From positions 1 through 7,172 of the forward strand of contig CALLYX010000239.1 of NCBI GenBank assembly GCA_937858775.1: DNA of 7,172 nt. The letters run 5' to 3'. The notes beneath the pieces were generated by a model. It was given only the letters and a program-made list of their open reading frames with translations, made no database searches and had not been told where the DNA came from. Below are positions 1 through 6,224 of this stretch, piece after piece. Origin of the DNA: an uncultured bacterium. Lineage in GTDB: Bacteria > Auribacterota > Tritonobacteria > UBA1439. The stretch's first letter is position 1. Each line of letters opens with the position of its first letter. Position numbers and translations under genes: made by a program.

Positions 1-179
1 GCGTAGACGCTCCCGGGGAGTATCGGAACGACGCTTGCCGGGAAGGCGTACAGGCGCGTCGCGGAGAGGAGGAGCGCGGCGCGCCGGCGGATCGAGATCC
101 CAGCGCCGTCCCCGCGCGCGCGCCTCCCCCCCCCCGCGCGCCCAGGGCTTCCCCGCGCGCCGGCCGGGAGGTTGTTCAT
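1..179 (-). CDS. UbiA-family prenyltransferase, N-terminal part (cut by window edge)
   Basis: These are the first 59 codons of a gene that continues beyond the window start. Residues 39-58 contain the stretch RLYAFPASVVPILPGS, which resembles the start of the first membrane helix of UbiA-superfamily prenyltransferases (MenA/UbiA type, typically R...FPAS..P...G). Those are integral membrane enzymes that attach a polyprenyl chain to an aromatic or similar acceptor. The Asp-rich catalytic motifs would lie outside the window, so substrate and subfamily cannot be judged. The start is the ATG at 179-177, which overlaps the stop of the upstream hydrolase gene as ATGA and implies translational coupling. 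No other ATG, GTG or TTG occurs in frame before the conserved part. Residues 5-33 are a low-complexity Gly/Arg/Ala stretch encoded partly by ten consecutive G. If that run has a different length, this start is out of frame with the conserved part. Family call is moderate confidence. Confidence 0.6.
   Translation of the reverse strand, partial: MNNLPAGARGSPGRAGGGRRARGDGAGISIRRRAALLLSATRLYAFPASVVPILPGSVY
126..135. repeat. G10 homopolymer inside the prenyltransferase 5' coding region
   Basis: Ten consecutive C on the plus strand read as ten G in the coding strand, at codons 15-18 of the UbiA-like gene. A change of one or two bases would uncouple the ATG at 179 from the conserved reading frame. 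Runs of this length are known slippage sites, both for phase variation and for sequencing error. The present length of ten keeps the frame open. Confidence 0.85.
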
Positions 180-1456
180 CGCTTCCGCAGCAACTCGAGG
201 AGGATCCCCTGGAGGCCCTCGTACGCCTCCTTCAGGTCGGCGACGCCGACCGATTCGTTCACGGTGTGCGCGTCTTTCTCGGCGCCCGGGCCGAAGCCGA
301 TCACCTCGATCTTCCGGTCCGGGAAGAGCTCGCGGTAACGCACGACCCCGCTCCCGTCGGTGCAGAATCCGTACGAGCCGAGCCGCGGCTTCTTCCCCGT
401 CGCCTTCTCGAACCCGGCCATCGCCTTGAGGACGAGTTCCCCGTCGCGCGCGGCCTTCCACGCGGGGGCGAACTTCTTCTCGAGGATCGGCACCCCGGTC
501 CACGTCACCGACTTCTCGGACGAGTAGCGGATGGATGGGGGACGGAAGCGCGGGTACCTCTTCCGGCCGTTCTCCACGACTCGCTCTATGTTGTCGCTGA
601 CGAGGCGGAGAATGCTCTCCTCGGTGTCGCCGGCGAGCGTCCGCAGGTCGTACGTGAGGTCCACCATGTGCGGCACGGTGGAGTTGCCGCCGCGGCCGTC
701 GACCCCGCCGCCGCCGCCGACCGGGATCTTGATGTCGGTGGGGACGATGCTCCTCTCCCCGAGCACCTCGTCGCGCTCCGGACGGTACCAGACGTGGAAG
801 GCGTCGATGATATACGCCACCTGCTCTATCGCGTTGATCACCTGGCGGCCCGTGGAGGCGTGCTGCGGCTCCCCGTAGGAGGTGAAGACGATCTCCCCGC
901 GGCCGCGCTGCCCGATGTTGATCCGGCCCTCCGTCGACTCCCCTATGATCACGTAGTCGGGCTGTATATTCTTCAGGGCCTCGAGGAAGCACACCCCCTC
1001 GAAGAGCTCCTCCACCACCGTGCCGACCATGTAGACCCTGCCGCTGAACGGCCCCTGGAGCCCCGCAAGGTCGGCGGCGGCGTGGAGCATCACGCCCAAT
1101 GAGCCTTTCATATCCACGGCGCCGCGGCCGTAGAGCCTGCCGTCCTTGACCGTGCCCGTGAAGGCGGGCGTTTCGGGGTTCCACTCGGCCGGGTTGGCGT
1201 TCACGGTGTCGAGATGGCCGCTGAGGACGATCTTCGGCCCCTCCCCGGAGCCGACCACCATCTCCGCCACGAGATTCCCCATCCTGTCCGAATGGGCGTT
1301 CTTGAAGCCGAGGCGGTTCGCGACCGGGATCAGGTGCTTGACGATCTTCTCCTCCTGTCCCGAGAGGGTCTGCATCTCTATGAGCCCCCGAATGCAGGCG
1401 AGGATCTCCTCGAATGGCGTCCGCTTCAGCGCGACGCCGGGTTCTTTGACGACCAT
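176..1456 (-). CDS. ygeY: YgeY-like M20 family metallohydrolase
   Basis: A 426-residue cytoplasmic dinuclear zinc hydrolase of the M20/ArgE/DapE group. The usual residues are present: HLD at 81-83 (metal His81, catalytic-site Asp83), GRGAVDMKG with bridging Asp115, the Glu pair 149-150 (general base and ligand), Glu173 and His397. Two stretches match the E. coli YgeY protein as I remember it: GQRGRGEI (182-189), and a C-terminal part with the SVTWTGV region, then VIGFGPG and AHTVNE (385-401). This favours the YgeY subgroup over generic deacetylases or DapE. YgeY belongs to a selenium- and purine-linked gene cluster in enterobacteria, and its substrate is not established. A glycine-rich stretch at 247-257 has no counterpart in E. 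coli YgeY as I recall it. The ATG has a near-perfect AGGAGG at 1463-1468, six bases upstream. The gene is probably cotranscribed with the 119-residue gene 65 bp upstream and overlaps the UbiA-like start by 4 bp. Confidence 0.9.
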   Translation of the reverse strand: MVVKEPGVALKRTPFEEILACIRGLIEMQTLSGQEEKIVKHLIPVANRLGFKNAHSDRMGNLVAEMVVGSGEGPKIVLSGHLDTVNANPAEWNPETPAFTGTVKDGRLYGRGAVDMKGSLGVMLHAAADLAGLQGPFSGRVYMVGTVVEELFEGVCFLEALKNIQPDYVIIGESTEGRINIGQRGRGEIVFTSYGEPQHASTGRQVINAIEQVAYIIDAFHVWYRPERDEVLGERSIVPTDIKIPVGGGGGVDGRGGNSTVPHMVDLTYDLRTLAGDTEESILRLVSDNIERVVENGRKRYPRFRPPSIRYSSEKSVTWTGVPILEKKFAPAWKAARDGELVLKAMAGFEKATGKKPRLGSYGFCTDGSGVVRYRELFPDRKIEVIGFGPGAEKDAHTVNESVGVADLKEAYEGLQGILLELLRKR

Positions 1457-1489
1457 GGTTCACCTCCTCCGTTTTCCGCACGGCCGGCC

Positions 1490-1515
1490 GCCCCCGCCCG
1501 AACGGGCGGCGGGGC
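1490..1515 (-). other. GC-rich intergenic hairpin upstream of the YgeY-like gene
   Basis: CGCCCG (1495-1500) and CGGGCG (1503-1508) are separated by AA. The stem extends through GCCCC (1490-1494) and GGGGC (1511-1515) past a two-base bulge (1509-1510). It lies between the stop of the 119-residue gene and the Shine-Dalgarno site of the hydrolase. No T-run follows on either strand, so a standard intrinsic terminator is not supported. It could be an attenuating or transcript-processing structure that sets the ratio between the two genes. Confidence 0.45.
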
Positions 1516-1521
1516 GTATTC

Positions 1522-1881
1522 CTAGCGCGCGCGGGCCTTGGCCCTAGCGGCCCTATCTCTTTCCTTCGCGGCGCGCTCCTTCGCCCGCGCCGCTTCCTTT
1601 ACGGCCCTGGCCTTCTCGGCGAGCTGCTCCTTCAAGGCGCGGCGGAAGGCCTTGACCGCCTCCTTCCCTCCCGGCCGGCGCCCGCGAAAACCCGGTATGT
1701 TGGCCTCCGCGACCCCTTCCGGGTCGAGGCCGTAGCATTCTATCTCGCTGTGGATGGAGTAGAGGGCGGTGAAATCGAGGCGCTCGATCGTCTCTCGCGG
1801 CACGAACGGCAGCAACCCCGCCACCGCGCTCCTGATGCCGCACCTCCCCGGGGCGTGGTATCCGTCCTTCTTCCTTATCAT
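1522..1881 (-). CDS. hypothetical protein, 119 aa, with basic helical tail
   Basis: I do not recognise this family. Residues 1-62 look like a small folded part, with a hydrophobic core in AVAGLLPFV (19-27) and a likely helix TIERLDFTALYSIHSEIECY (31-50). There are two cysteines, Cys14 and Cys49. Residues 73-119 are almost entirely Ala, Arg, Lys and Glu in repeating KEAARAKERAAKE-like order. They should form a long charged helix or coiled coil, ending in a purely basic stretch (RAARAKARAR), which could contact nucleic acid or a partner protein. No signal peptide or membrane segment is seen. The ATG has an upstream AAGGGGGA, a fair Shine-Dalgarno site, and a promoter lies about 40 bp further up. 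It is the first gene of the group that continues into the YgeY-like hydrolase. The function is unknown. The coding call rests on start context, a well-placed promoter and the uninterrupted frame. Confidence 0.65.
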   Translation of the reverse strand: MIRKKDGYHAPGRCGIRSAVAGLLPFVPRETIERLDFTALYSIHSEIECYGLDPEGVAEANIPGFRGRRPGGKEAVKAFRRALKEQLAEKARAVKEAARAKERAAKERDRAARAKARAR

Positions 1882-1922
1882 GCTTTTCCCCCTTTGAACT
1901 CCCGCGCTGACCGCAGGGGCGT

Positions 1923-1951
1923 ATCATATCATATACTTGGGCGGTTGTATA
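1923..1951 (-). promoter_or_regulatory. sigma70-type promoter for the 119-aa gene and downstream hydrolase
   Basis: On the minus strand, a -35 box TATACA (1951-1946) and a -10 box TATGAT (1928-1923) are separated by exactly 17 bp, in an AT-rich island within otherwise GC-rich DNA. Transcription would begin about 35 bases before the ATG at 1881. A second TATGAT overlaps at 1933-1928. The plus-strand heptamer TATCATA occurs twice here (1922-1928, 1927-1933) and recurs near the regulator promoter (6784-6790). Confidence 0.6.
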
Positions 1952-2036
1952 TGTCCGTGTCCGCGAATGGCCCCCAAACGGCGGGAAGGGGACGCGGGCG
2001 CCGCGCTCGGGACGCGGAATCCATGGGAGGGCCGCG

Positions 2037-2051
2037 CCCGGCGGTGCCGGG
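2037..2051. other. hairpin downstream of the UvrA-like gene
   Basis: A perfect six-base inverted repeat CCCGGC / GCCGGG with a three-base loop lies about 32 bp beyond the UvrA-like stop codon. No T-run follows on the minus strand, so it would be at best a weak or Rho-assisted terminator, or an mRNA 3' end stabiliser. The rest of 1952-2082 shows no gene. Confidence 0.35.
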
Positions 2052-2082
2052 TCCGTTCCTGCGGGGAGGCGTTGCGGGACCG

Positions 2083-4344
2083 TCAGGTCTTCAGGAACCG
2101 GCCGGTGTGGCTTGCCGCGCACCGCATGACATCCTCGGGCGTCCCCTCGCAGACGATCCCCCCGCCCTTGGATCCCCCGCCGGGCCCGAGGTCGATGATC
2201 CAGTCGGCGTGCCGGATGACATCCAGGTTGTGCTCGATCACGACCACCGTATTGCCGTTTCCGACCAGCCTCCCGACGACCTGCATCAGCTTTTCGATGT
2301 CGGCCATGTGGAGCCCCGTGGTGGGCTCGTCCATCACGTAGACCTTCCCCTTGCGGTGGAGTTCCGAGGCCAGCTTGATCCGCTGCGCCTCCCCCCCCGA
2401 CAGCGTGCTCAGCGGCTGGCCGATAGCGAGGTAGTCGAGACCGACGTCGCACAACACCGCCAGCCTCCTCTTCGTCTCCGGGTCGTCGAAGAAGCCGCGC
2501 GCCTCCTCGGCCGTCATGGACAGGACGTCGTGGATGCTCTTGCCCTTGCAGCGGAGGACGAGCACCTCGTCCGTGTACCGTTTCCCGCCGCACTCGTCGC
2601 AGACGACCTTGACCTCGTCGAGGAAGCTCATCTCGACGCTGATGGAGCCGAGCCCCTTGCACTCGGGGCACGCCCCCCGGGAGTTGAAACTGAAGAGGGA
2701 CGGGTCGGAGGACGTGGCGCGCGCGAACTCCTTCCGCACGAGATCGAAAAAGCCGATGTACGTCGCCGGGTTCGACCGGGAGGACCTCCCGACCGGCGAC
2801 TGGTCGATGACGACCGCCCCGGGGTGTTGCGCGAGGAAGACGCCGTGGATCAGGGTGCTCTTCCCGGAGCCGGCGACGCCGGTCACGCAGGTGAGCACCC
2901 CCTTCGGGATGCGCGTCGAGATGTTCTTGAGGTTATGAAGCGCCGCGTTGCGGATCTCGAACGATTCGGTCCACGCCCTTCTCGGCCCCCCGCGCCCGGC
3001 CGCCCGGCCGAGATGCCTCGCGGTGATCCCCCCGGAGCGCCCGAGCCCCTCGACCGGCCCCGCATATACGACCTCCCCGCCGCGGCTGCCCGCTAGCGGC
3101 CCGATATCCACCGCGTAGTCGGCCGATCGTATGACGGACGGGTCGTGCTCCACGACGAAGACGCTGTTCCCCTTGTCCCGGAGCCGCCGGAGCATCGCGA
3201 TCATCGAGTCGATATCCTTGGGGTGGAGGCCGATCGACGGCTCGTCCAGGATGTAGATCAGGTCCACGAGGTCGCAGCCGAGCTGCCGGGCCATCTTCAC
3301 CCGCTGGCTCTCCCCGCCCGATAGGGTGGCCACGGCGCGGTTGAGGGAGAGGTAGCCGACGTCGATCTCAACCATGTAGGAGAGCATCTGCCTCATCTTG
3401 TCGACCATCGGCCTCGCCACGTCGCCCTCGACCGTCCCTAGAAAGCCGCGCAGGTCGGAGAGCTCCATCCGGACCAGATCGGGGATCGTTCTGCCGTTCA
3501 GCGCGACGGAGCGCGCCCGTTCGTTGATCCGCGTCCCTCCGCAGGAGTCGCAGTCGGAGTAGATGAAATATTTCTCGTACGCGTCCCGCCGCGCCTCGGA
3601 TAGCTGCTCCTTCGCCTTGTTGATGTGGAGCCGCTCGAGCTTCCGGACGATCCCCTGGTAGTTCTTCGTGTACGTCCCGGCGCCGTGCTTCCGCTCGACC
3701 GGGATCGCCTCCGCGTAGAGGAGGTCGCGGAGCTCCCGCCCGGAGAACTCCCCGAGCTTCTTGTCCACGTCGAAGAGGCCGATCGCGACCATCTCGCGCC
3801 AGTTCCACGCGCCCACCTTGTAATCCGGGTGGGCGATCGCCCCCTCGCGGATCGACTTCCCCCGGTCGATGAGGCGCTCGATGTCGATCCGGATCCGCTT
3901 CCCGAGCCCCTTGCAGTCGGGGCACATCCCGGAGGGGTGGTTGAAACCGAAGAGGAACGACGGACCGATGAACGGCGTGCCGCATCGGGAGAAGAGGAGG
4001 CGGAGGTAGGTGTAGAGCTCGGTCGCGGTCCCCACGGTGCTCCGCAGCGTCGTCCCCATCCGTTTCTGGTCGATCACGATCGCGGTGGAGATGTTCACTA
4101 TCTCATCGACGTCGGGCTTGGAGAGCTTGGGCAGGCGCGCGCGGGCAAAGGAGGAGAACGTCTCGATGAGCTGCCGTTGCGCCTCGGTGTAGATCGTGTC
4201 GAAGACGAGGGAGGATTTCCCCGATCCGGAGACCCCCGTGAAGACCACGATCCGGTCCTTCGGGATCTCCAGCGAGATCCCTTTGAGGTTGTGCATCCGC
4301 GCGTTCGTGATGATGATCTTTTCCGGCCTCAAAGCGCCCTCCAT
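2083..4344 (-). CDS. uvrA: UvrA-like ABC ATPase, short class without the UvrB-binding region
   Basis: A 753-residue protein with two UvrA-type ABC ATPase halves. The first has Walker A GVSGSGKSS (37-45), signature LSGGE (341-345), Walker B ILDEPS (365-370) and switch His400. The second has Walker A GVAGSGKST (489-497), LSGGE (648-652), VMDEPT (670-675) and His705. The second zinc module is complete (Cys559, 562, 582, 585). Canonical UvrA is about 940 residues. Here the chain passes from YTYLRLLFSRCGTP (111-124) almost straight to the FNHPSGMCPDCKGLG motif (134-148). This omits the UvrB-binding domain and the first CxxC of zinc finger 1. That architecture matches UvrA2/DrrC-like paralogues, some of them tied to antibiotic self-protection, rather than the main repair subunit. 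The ATG at 4344 fits the conserved start (IIITNARMHNLKGI), with AGGA just upstream. The frame is open further upstream, but that extension reads transposase sequence. Cytoplasmic, DNA-binding by family. Confidence 0.92.
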   Translation of the reverse strand: MEGALRPEKIIITNARMHNLKGISLEIPKDRIVVFTGVSGSGKSSLVFDTIYTEAQRQLIETFSSFARARLPKLSKPDVDEIVNISTAIVIDQKRMGTTLRSTVGTATELYTYLRLLFSRCGTPFIGPSFLFGFNHPSGMCPDCKGLGKRIRIDIERLIDRGKSIREGAIAHPDYKVGAWNWREMVAIGLFDVDKKLGEFSGRELRDLLYAEAIPVERKHGAGTYTKNYQGIVRKLERLHINKAKEQLSEARRDAYEKYFIYSDCDSCGGTRINERARSVALNGRTIPDLVRMELSDLRGFLGTVEGDVARPMVDKMRQMLSYMVEIDVGYLSLNRAVATLSGGESQRVKMARQLGCDLVDLIYILDEPSIGLHPKDIDSMIAMLRRLRDKGNSVFVVEHDPSVIRSADYAVDIGPLAGSRGGEVVYAGPVEGLGRSGGITARHLGRAAGRGGPRRAWTESFEIRNAALHNLKNISTRIPKGVLTCVTGVAGSGKSTLIHGVFLAQHPGAVVIDQSPVGRSSRSNPATYIGFFDLVRKEFARATSSDPSLFSFNSRGACPECKGLGSISVEMSFLDEVKVVCDECGGKRYTDEVLVLRCKGKSIHDVLSMTAEEARGFFDDPETKRRLAVLCDVGLDYLAIGQPLSTLSGGEAQRIKLASELHRKGKVYVMDEPTTGLHMADIEKLMQVVGRLVGNGNTVVVIEHNLDVIRHADWIIDLGPGGGSKGGGIVCEGTPEDVMRCAASHTGRFLKT

Positions 4345-4377
4345 TCGATCCTGCCGCCCCGTCCTCCGCCTCCCCCG

Positions 4378-4400
4378 GGCGTCCCGCCGAGGGGGAAGAT
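4378..4400 (-). repeat. 23-bp direct repeat, UvrA-proximal copy
   Basis: This copy matches 4838-4860 at 22 of 23 positions (the difference is 4390 A versus 4850 G) in the same orientation, 460 bp apart. It touches the stop codon of the transposase remnant. On the minus strand it follows an ATG (4403-4401) and encodes MIFPLGGTPGG, which nearly repeats the IFPPGGTPWG encoded by the other copy. The resulting 24-codon frame ends at 4329, inside the UvrA-like start region. Short TCCC and GGGA arms could form a weak hairpin. Confidence 0.8.
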
Positions 4401-4864
4401 CATCGCACCCTCCACGCCCCGTATTCGCTGAAAGTCCCGACGCGGAACTCAGACTCCCACGCCCGGCATCCCGCCACGTCCGCGAGCCCGTTCTGGAAGA
4501 CCAATCCGGTCTCCTTCGGCGATCTCTCGATGCTCCGCCGAGCGCGAAGTGAAGGTGGTCCGGCGTCAGCGACGGACGCCTGACGCGGAATCCCTCCCGC
4601 GCCCCCGCGGCGAACGCCTCGCCCCTCAACCGCCCGAGGGGCTGCTCCCCTCCGCACCGGCACCTCCCCGCCGTCACTGGGACCACGTGGAGGTTGTACC
4701 AGTACCGGCCGCTCGCGGTCGCTACCGGCCGGGCGAGATCCACGTCGTCCCCCTCCACGGTGAACCGGCGGATCAGCTCCCTGAAGCGCGGGTCGGCGAA
4801 CTCGCCGCGGTCCGCCCGCCGCGCGAGGTGCCCCCACGGCGTCCCGCCGGGGGGGAAGATTCAC
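4400..4864 (-). pseudogene. IS200/REP-type (Y1, HUH) tyrosine transposase, frameshifted
   Basis: The transposase is recognisable only by joining two frames. The middle frame reads PWGHLARRADRGEF, then DVDLARPVATASGRYWYNLH and VVPVT, then TPDHLHFALGG. HLH at 4557-4549 is the metal-binding HUH motif of Y1 transposases, which act as single-strand DNA endonucleases. The C-terminus, SPKETGLVFQNGLADVAG and then EFRVGTFSEYGAWRVR, lies in another frame and ends at 4400. The switch is at about 4532-4533, where GGAGCATCGAG lacks one base relative to the expected Gly-Asp/Asn-Ile. At the 5' end the middle frame has no usable start. The GTG at 4864 would join it only if one base were removed, either the extra A at 4861 or one C of the C7 run. 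The two shifts cancel, so one frame stays open over the whole length but carries the wrong middle. It is either a decayed copy or contains two sequencing indels. Confidence 0.75.
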
Positions 4865-6218
4865 TCCCCCCGGCGAGCCCCGCGACCAGATCCCGTATCG
4901 CCTTCGCGACCTCGACGAGCTTACGGCAGTCCACGACTCCCGGGACGTCCCCGGCGGTGTGCGTGATCTCCGACATCAGGCCCGGCAATCCCCCCGACGT
5001 GAACGCTATCGCCGGGCGCCCGTTCAGGACGAAGAGCATGTGATCGCCCTGCGGCCACGGCCGCCCCTCGGCGAGGCCCGGCCTCCCGCGAAAGCGCTCC
5101 GTTGCCGTCTTCCGGAGAGGCGCCGGGCATTCGTAGAACGAGTAGGCGGTACTCCCTTCCCGGAACCCGGCGCCGTCGATGTTGATTCCCGCGACCACGC
5201 TCTTCAATTCCCCCCCGTATCGCCGCAGATAGTCCATCTCGCCCCCGGCGGTGTAGTTGTCCTCTCCGTTCACGGCCAGGATCTCGACGCCGAGCCTCCC
5301 CGCGTACCCCTCCAGCAGTTCCCCCAGGAGAAGAAGCACCGTCGCGCCCGAGGCGTTGTCCACGGCCCCGGGGGTGGTCTCCTTCGCGTCGATGTGTGCG
5401 CAGACGACGATCTTCTCCGCCGCGCCGGGGTTCTTCCGCGCGAGGACGTTCCACGCGGTAGCCGGGATGCGCCGAGCGGCGCACTTCGCCGTGAAGACCT
5501 GACCGGCGAGCATCGCGATCTCCCCCCCATCGACATCCGTGCAGAAGACGGAAGGGATGTCGAAATCCCCGTCCTCGATCAGGGGGTGCGGGTAGAGCCC
5601 CCCGGCGAGGGCCGGGTTCCTTCCTGTCGCCCCTATGATGACCGCCGGACGCTTCTCATCGAGGAGCGCGTAGATCCGCTTGTGGCGATCGGGGTTGTAG
5701 AAGACGAAGTTCTTGGGCATCAGTTGCTCCTTGCAGAGCGCCCCCCGCATCAGGAGGATCTTCCCCATGCAGCGGCACCGCTCGAGCCCCTTGACCGTGG
5801 AGACCGCGACGAGCTCCGCCGTGACGTCGAAGCCGTTCGAATACGGGCTTATCAGGACGTTGAACCGCCGCCCCCCGCACGCGAGGGCCGCTTTGCCCGC
5901 GCGATGGTCGAGGCAGGTAAACGGCGTCGTGTCGAGCCGCCAGCCCCACCGGCCGATCGTCCGGGCGAAGAACCTCGCCGCCTCGCGGTTCCCGGGCGAG
6001 CCGGTCCGCCTGTTTGGCCTCACGCCGCACAGCTTCTCGAGGTACGCCTCCGCCTTCCGAGAGAGATCGCGCGACCTCCCGGTCTTCTTCCCCGTCTTCA
6101 GCACGTGTATCCTCCCGACCTTGCCGCCTCGTGGGCGGACTCGCACGGCTCTCCCGCGGGGCGGGACTTTCACCCCCGACCGGCCGCCTCGTGGAGGTGG
6201 AACCTCCCCCCCCCGCAT
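4773..6218 (-). CDS. M28-family zinc metallopeptidase
   Basis: A 481-residue frame whose residues 265-430 carry the M28 (aminopeptidase/Zn-exopeptidase) fold. The residues are HID (His275, Asp277), bridging Asp287 in GAVDNASG, the pair Glu319-Asp320 in NGED, Asp348 in NIDGAG and His420 in ITHTAG. Residues 150-260 would be an inserted PA-like lid. No convincing signal peptide or membrane helix is seen, so a cytoplasmic exopeptidase is likely, substrate unknown. The ATG at 6218 has GGAGGTGA nine bases upstream, containing the stop of the PadR gene, which suggests coupling. A rival start is GTG at 6104 with GGGAGG six bases upstream. Residues 1-38 are Pro/Arg/Gly-rich with many A/T-ending codons, and conserved-looking sequence begins near RKAEAYLEKLCGVRPNRRTG, so the later start may be the real one. 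The last 30 or so residues (Ser/Gly/Arg-rich) are read from transposase DNA and are probably not native. Confidence 0.85.
   Translation of the reverse strand: MRGGEVPPPRGGRSGVKVPPRGRAVRVRPRGGKVGRIHVLKTGKKTGRSRDLSRKAEAYLEKLCGVRPNRRTGSPGNREAARFFARTIGRWGWRLDTTPFTCLDHRAGKAALACGGRRFNVLISPYSNGFDVTAELVAVSTVKGLERCRCMGKILLMRGALCKEQLMPKNFVFYNPDRHKRIYALLDEKRPAVIIGATGRNPALAGGLYPHPLIEDGDFDIPSVFCTDVDGGEIAMLAGQVFTAKCAARRIPATAWNVLARKNPGAAEKIVVCAHIDAKETTPGAVDNASGATVLLLLGELLEGYAGRLGVEILAVNGEDNYTAGGEMDYLRRYGGELKSVVAGINIDGAGFREGSTAYSFYECPAPLRKTATERFRGRPGLAEGRPWPQGDHMLFVLNGRPAIAFTSGGLPGLMSEITHTAGDVPGVVDCRKLVEVAKAIRDLVAGLAGGSESSPPAGRRGGTSRGGRTAASSPTRASGS
4838..4860 (-). repeat. 23-bp direct repeat, peptidase-proximal copy
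   Basis: Partner of 4378-4400, with one mismatch. It forms the 5' coding sequence of the transposase remnant (IFPPGGTP) and also lies inside the non-conserved 3' tail of the M28 peptidase frame, nine codons after its conserved part ends. It contains a C7 run on the coding strand, which reads CCCCCTC in the other copy. Its position marks the probable upstream edge of the inserted element at about 4865. Confidence 0.8.
6124..6207. repeat. cluster of three 15-nt hairpins between PadR and the M28 core
   Basis: Three near-perfect inverted repeats of equal length follow one another: CCGCC-TCGTG-GGCGG (6124-6138), TCCCGC-GGG-GCGGGA (6152-6166) and GGAGGT-GGA-ACCTCC (6193-6207). The dodecamer GCCGCCTCGTGG occurs twice, 60 bp apart (6123-6134 and 6183-6194). 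If the peptidase starts at 6104, this is an untranslated, structured leader. If it starts at 6218, it encodes the Pro/Arg/Gly-rich N-terminus. Confidence 0.6.
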
Positions 6219-6224
6219 CGTCCC

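Noticed and set aside
2037..2051. Intrinsic terminator of the UvrA-like gene
   Set aside because: The stem is good, but no T-run follows on the transcribed strand, so it is listed only as a hairpin.
1750..3096. 448-codon open frame on the plus strand
   Set aside because: It is antisense to the UvrA-like gene and the 119-aa gene. The translation is low-complexity and matches nothing, as expected for a shadow of a GC-rich gene.
4345..4758. 138-residue N-terminal extension of the UvrA-like protein
   Set aside because: The frame is open, but this part encodes the transposase (RYWYNLHVV, DHLH). UvrA proteins begin directly at the NARMHNLKGI motif, so the ATG at 4344 is the start.
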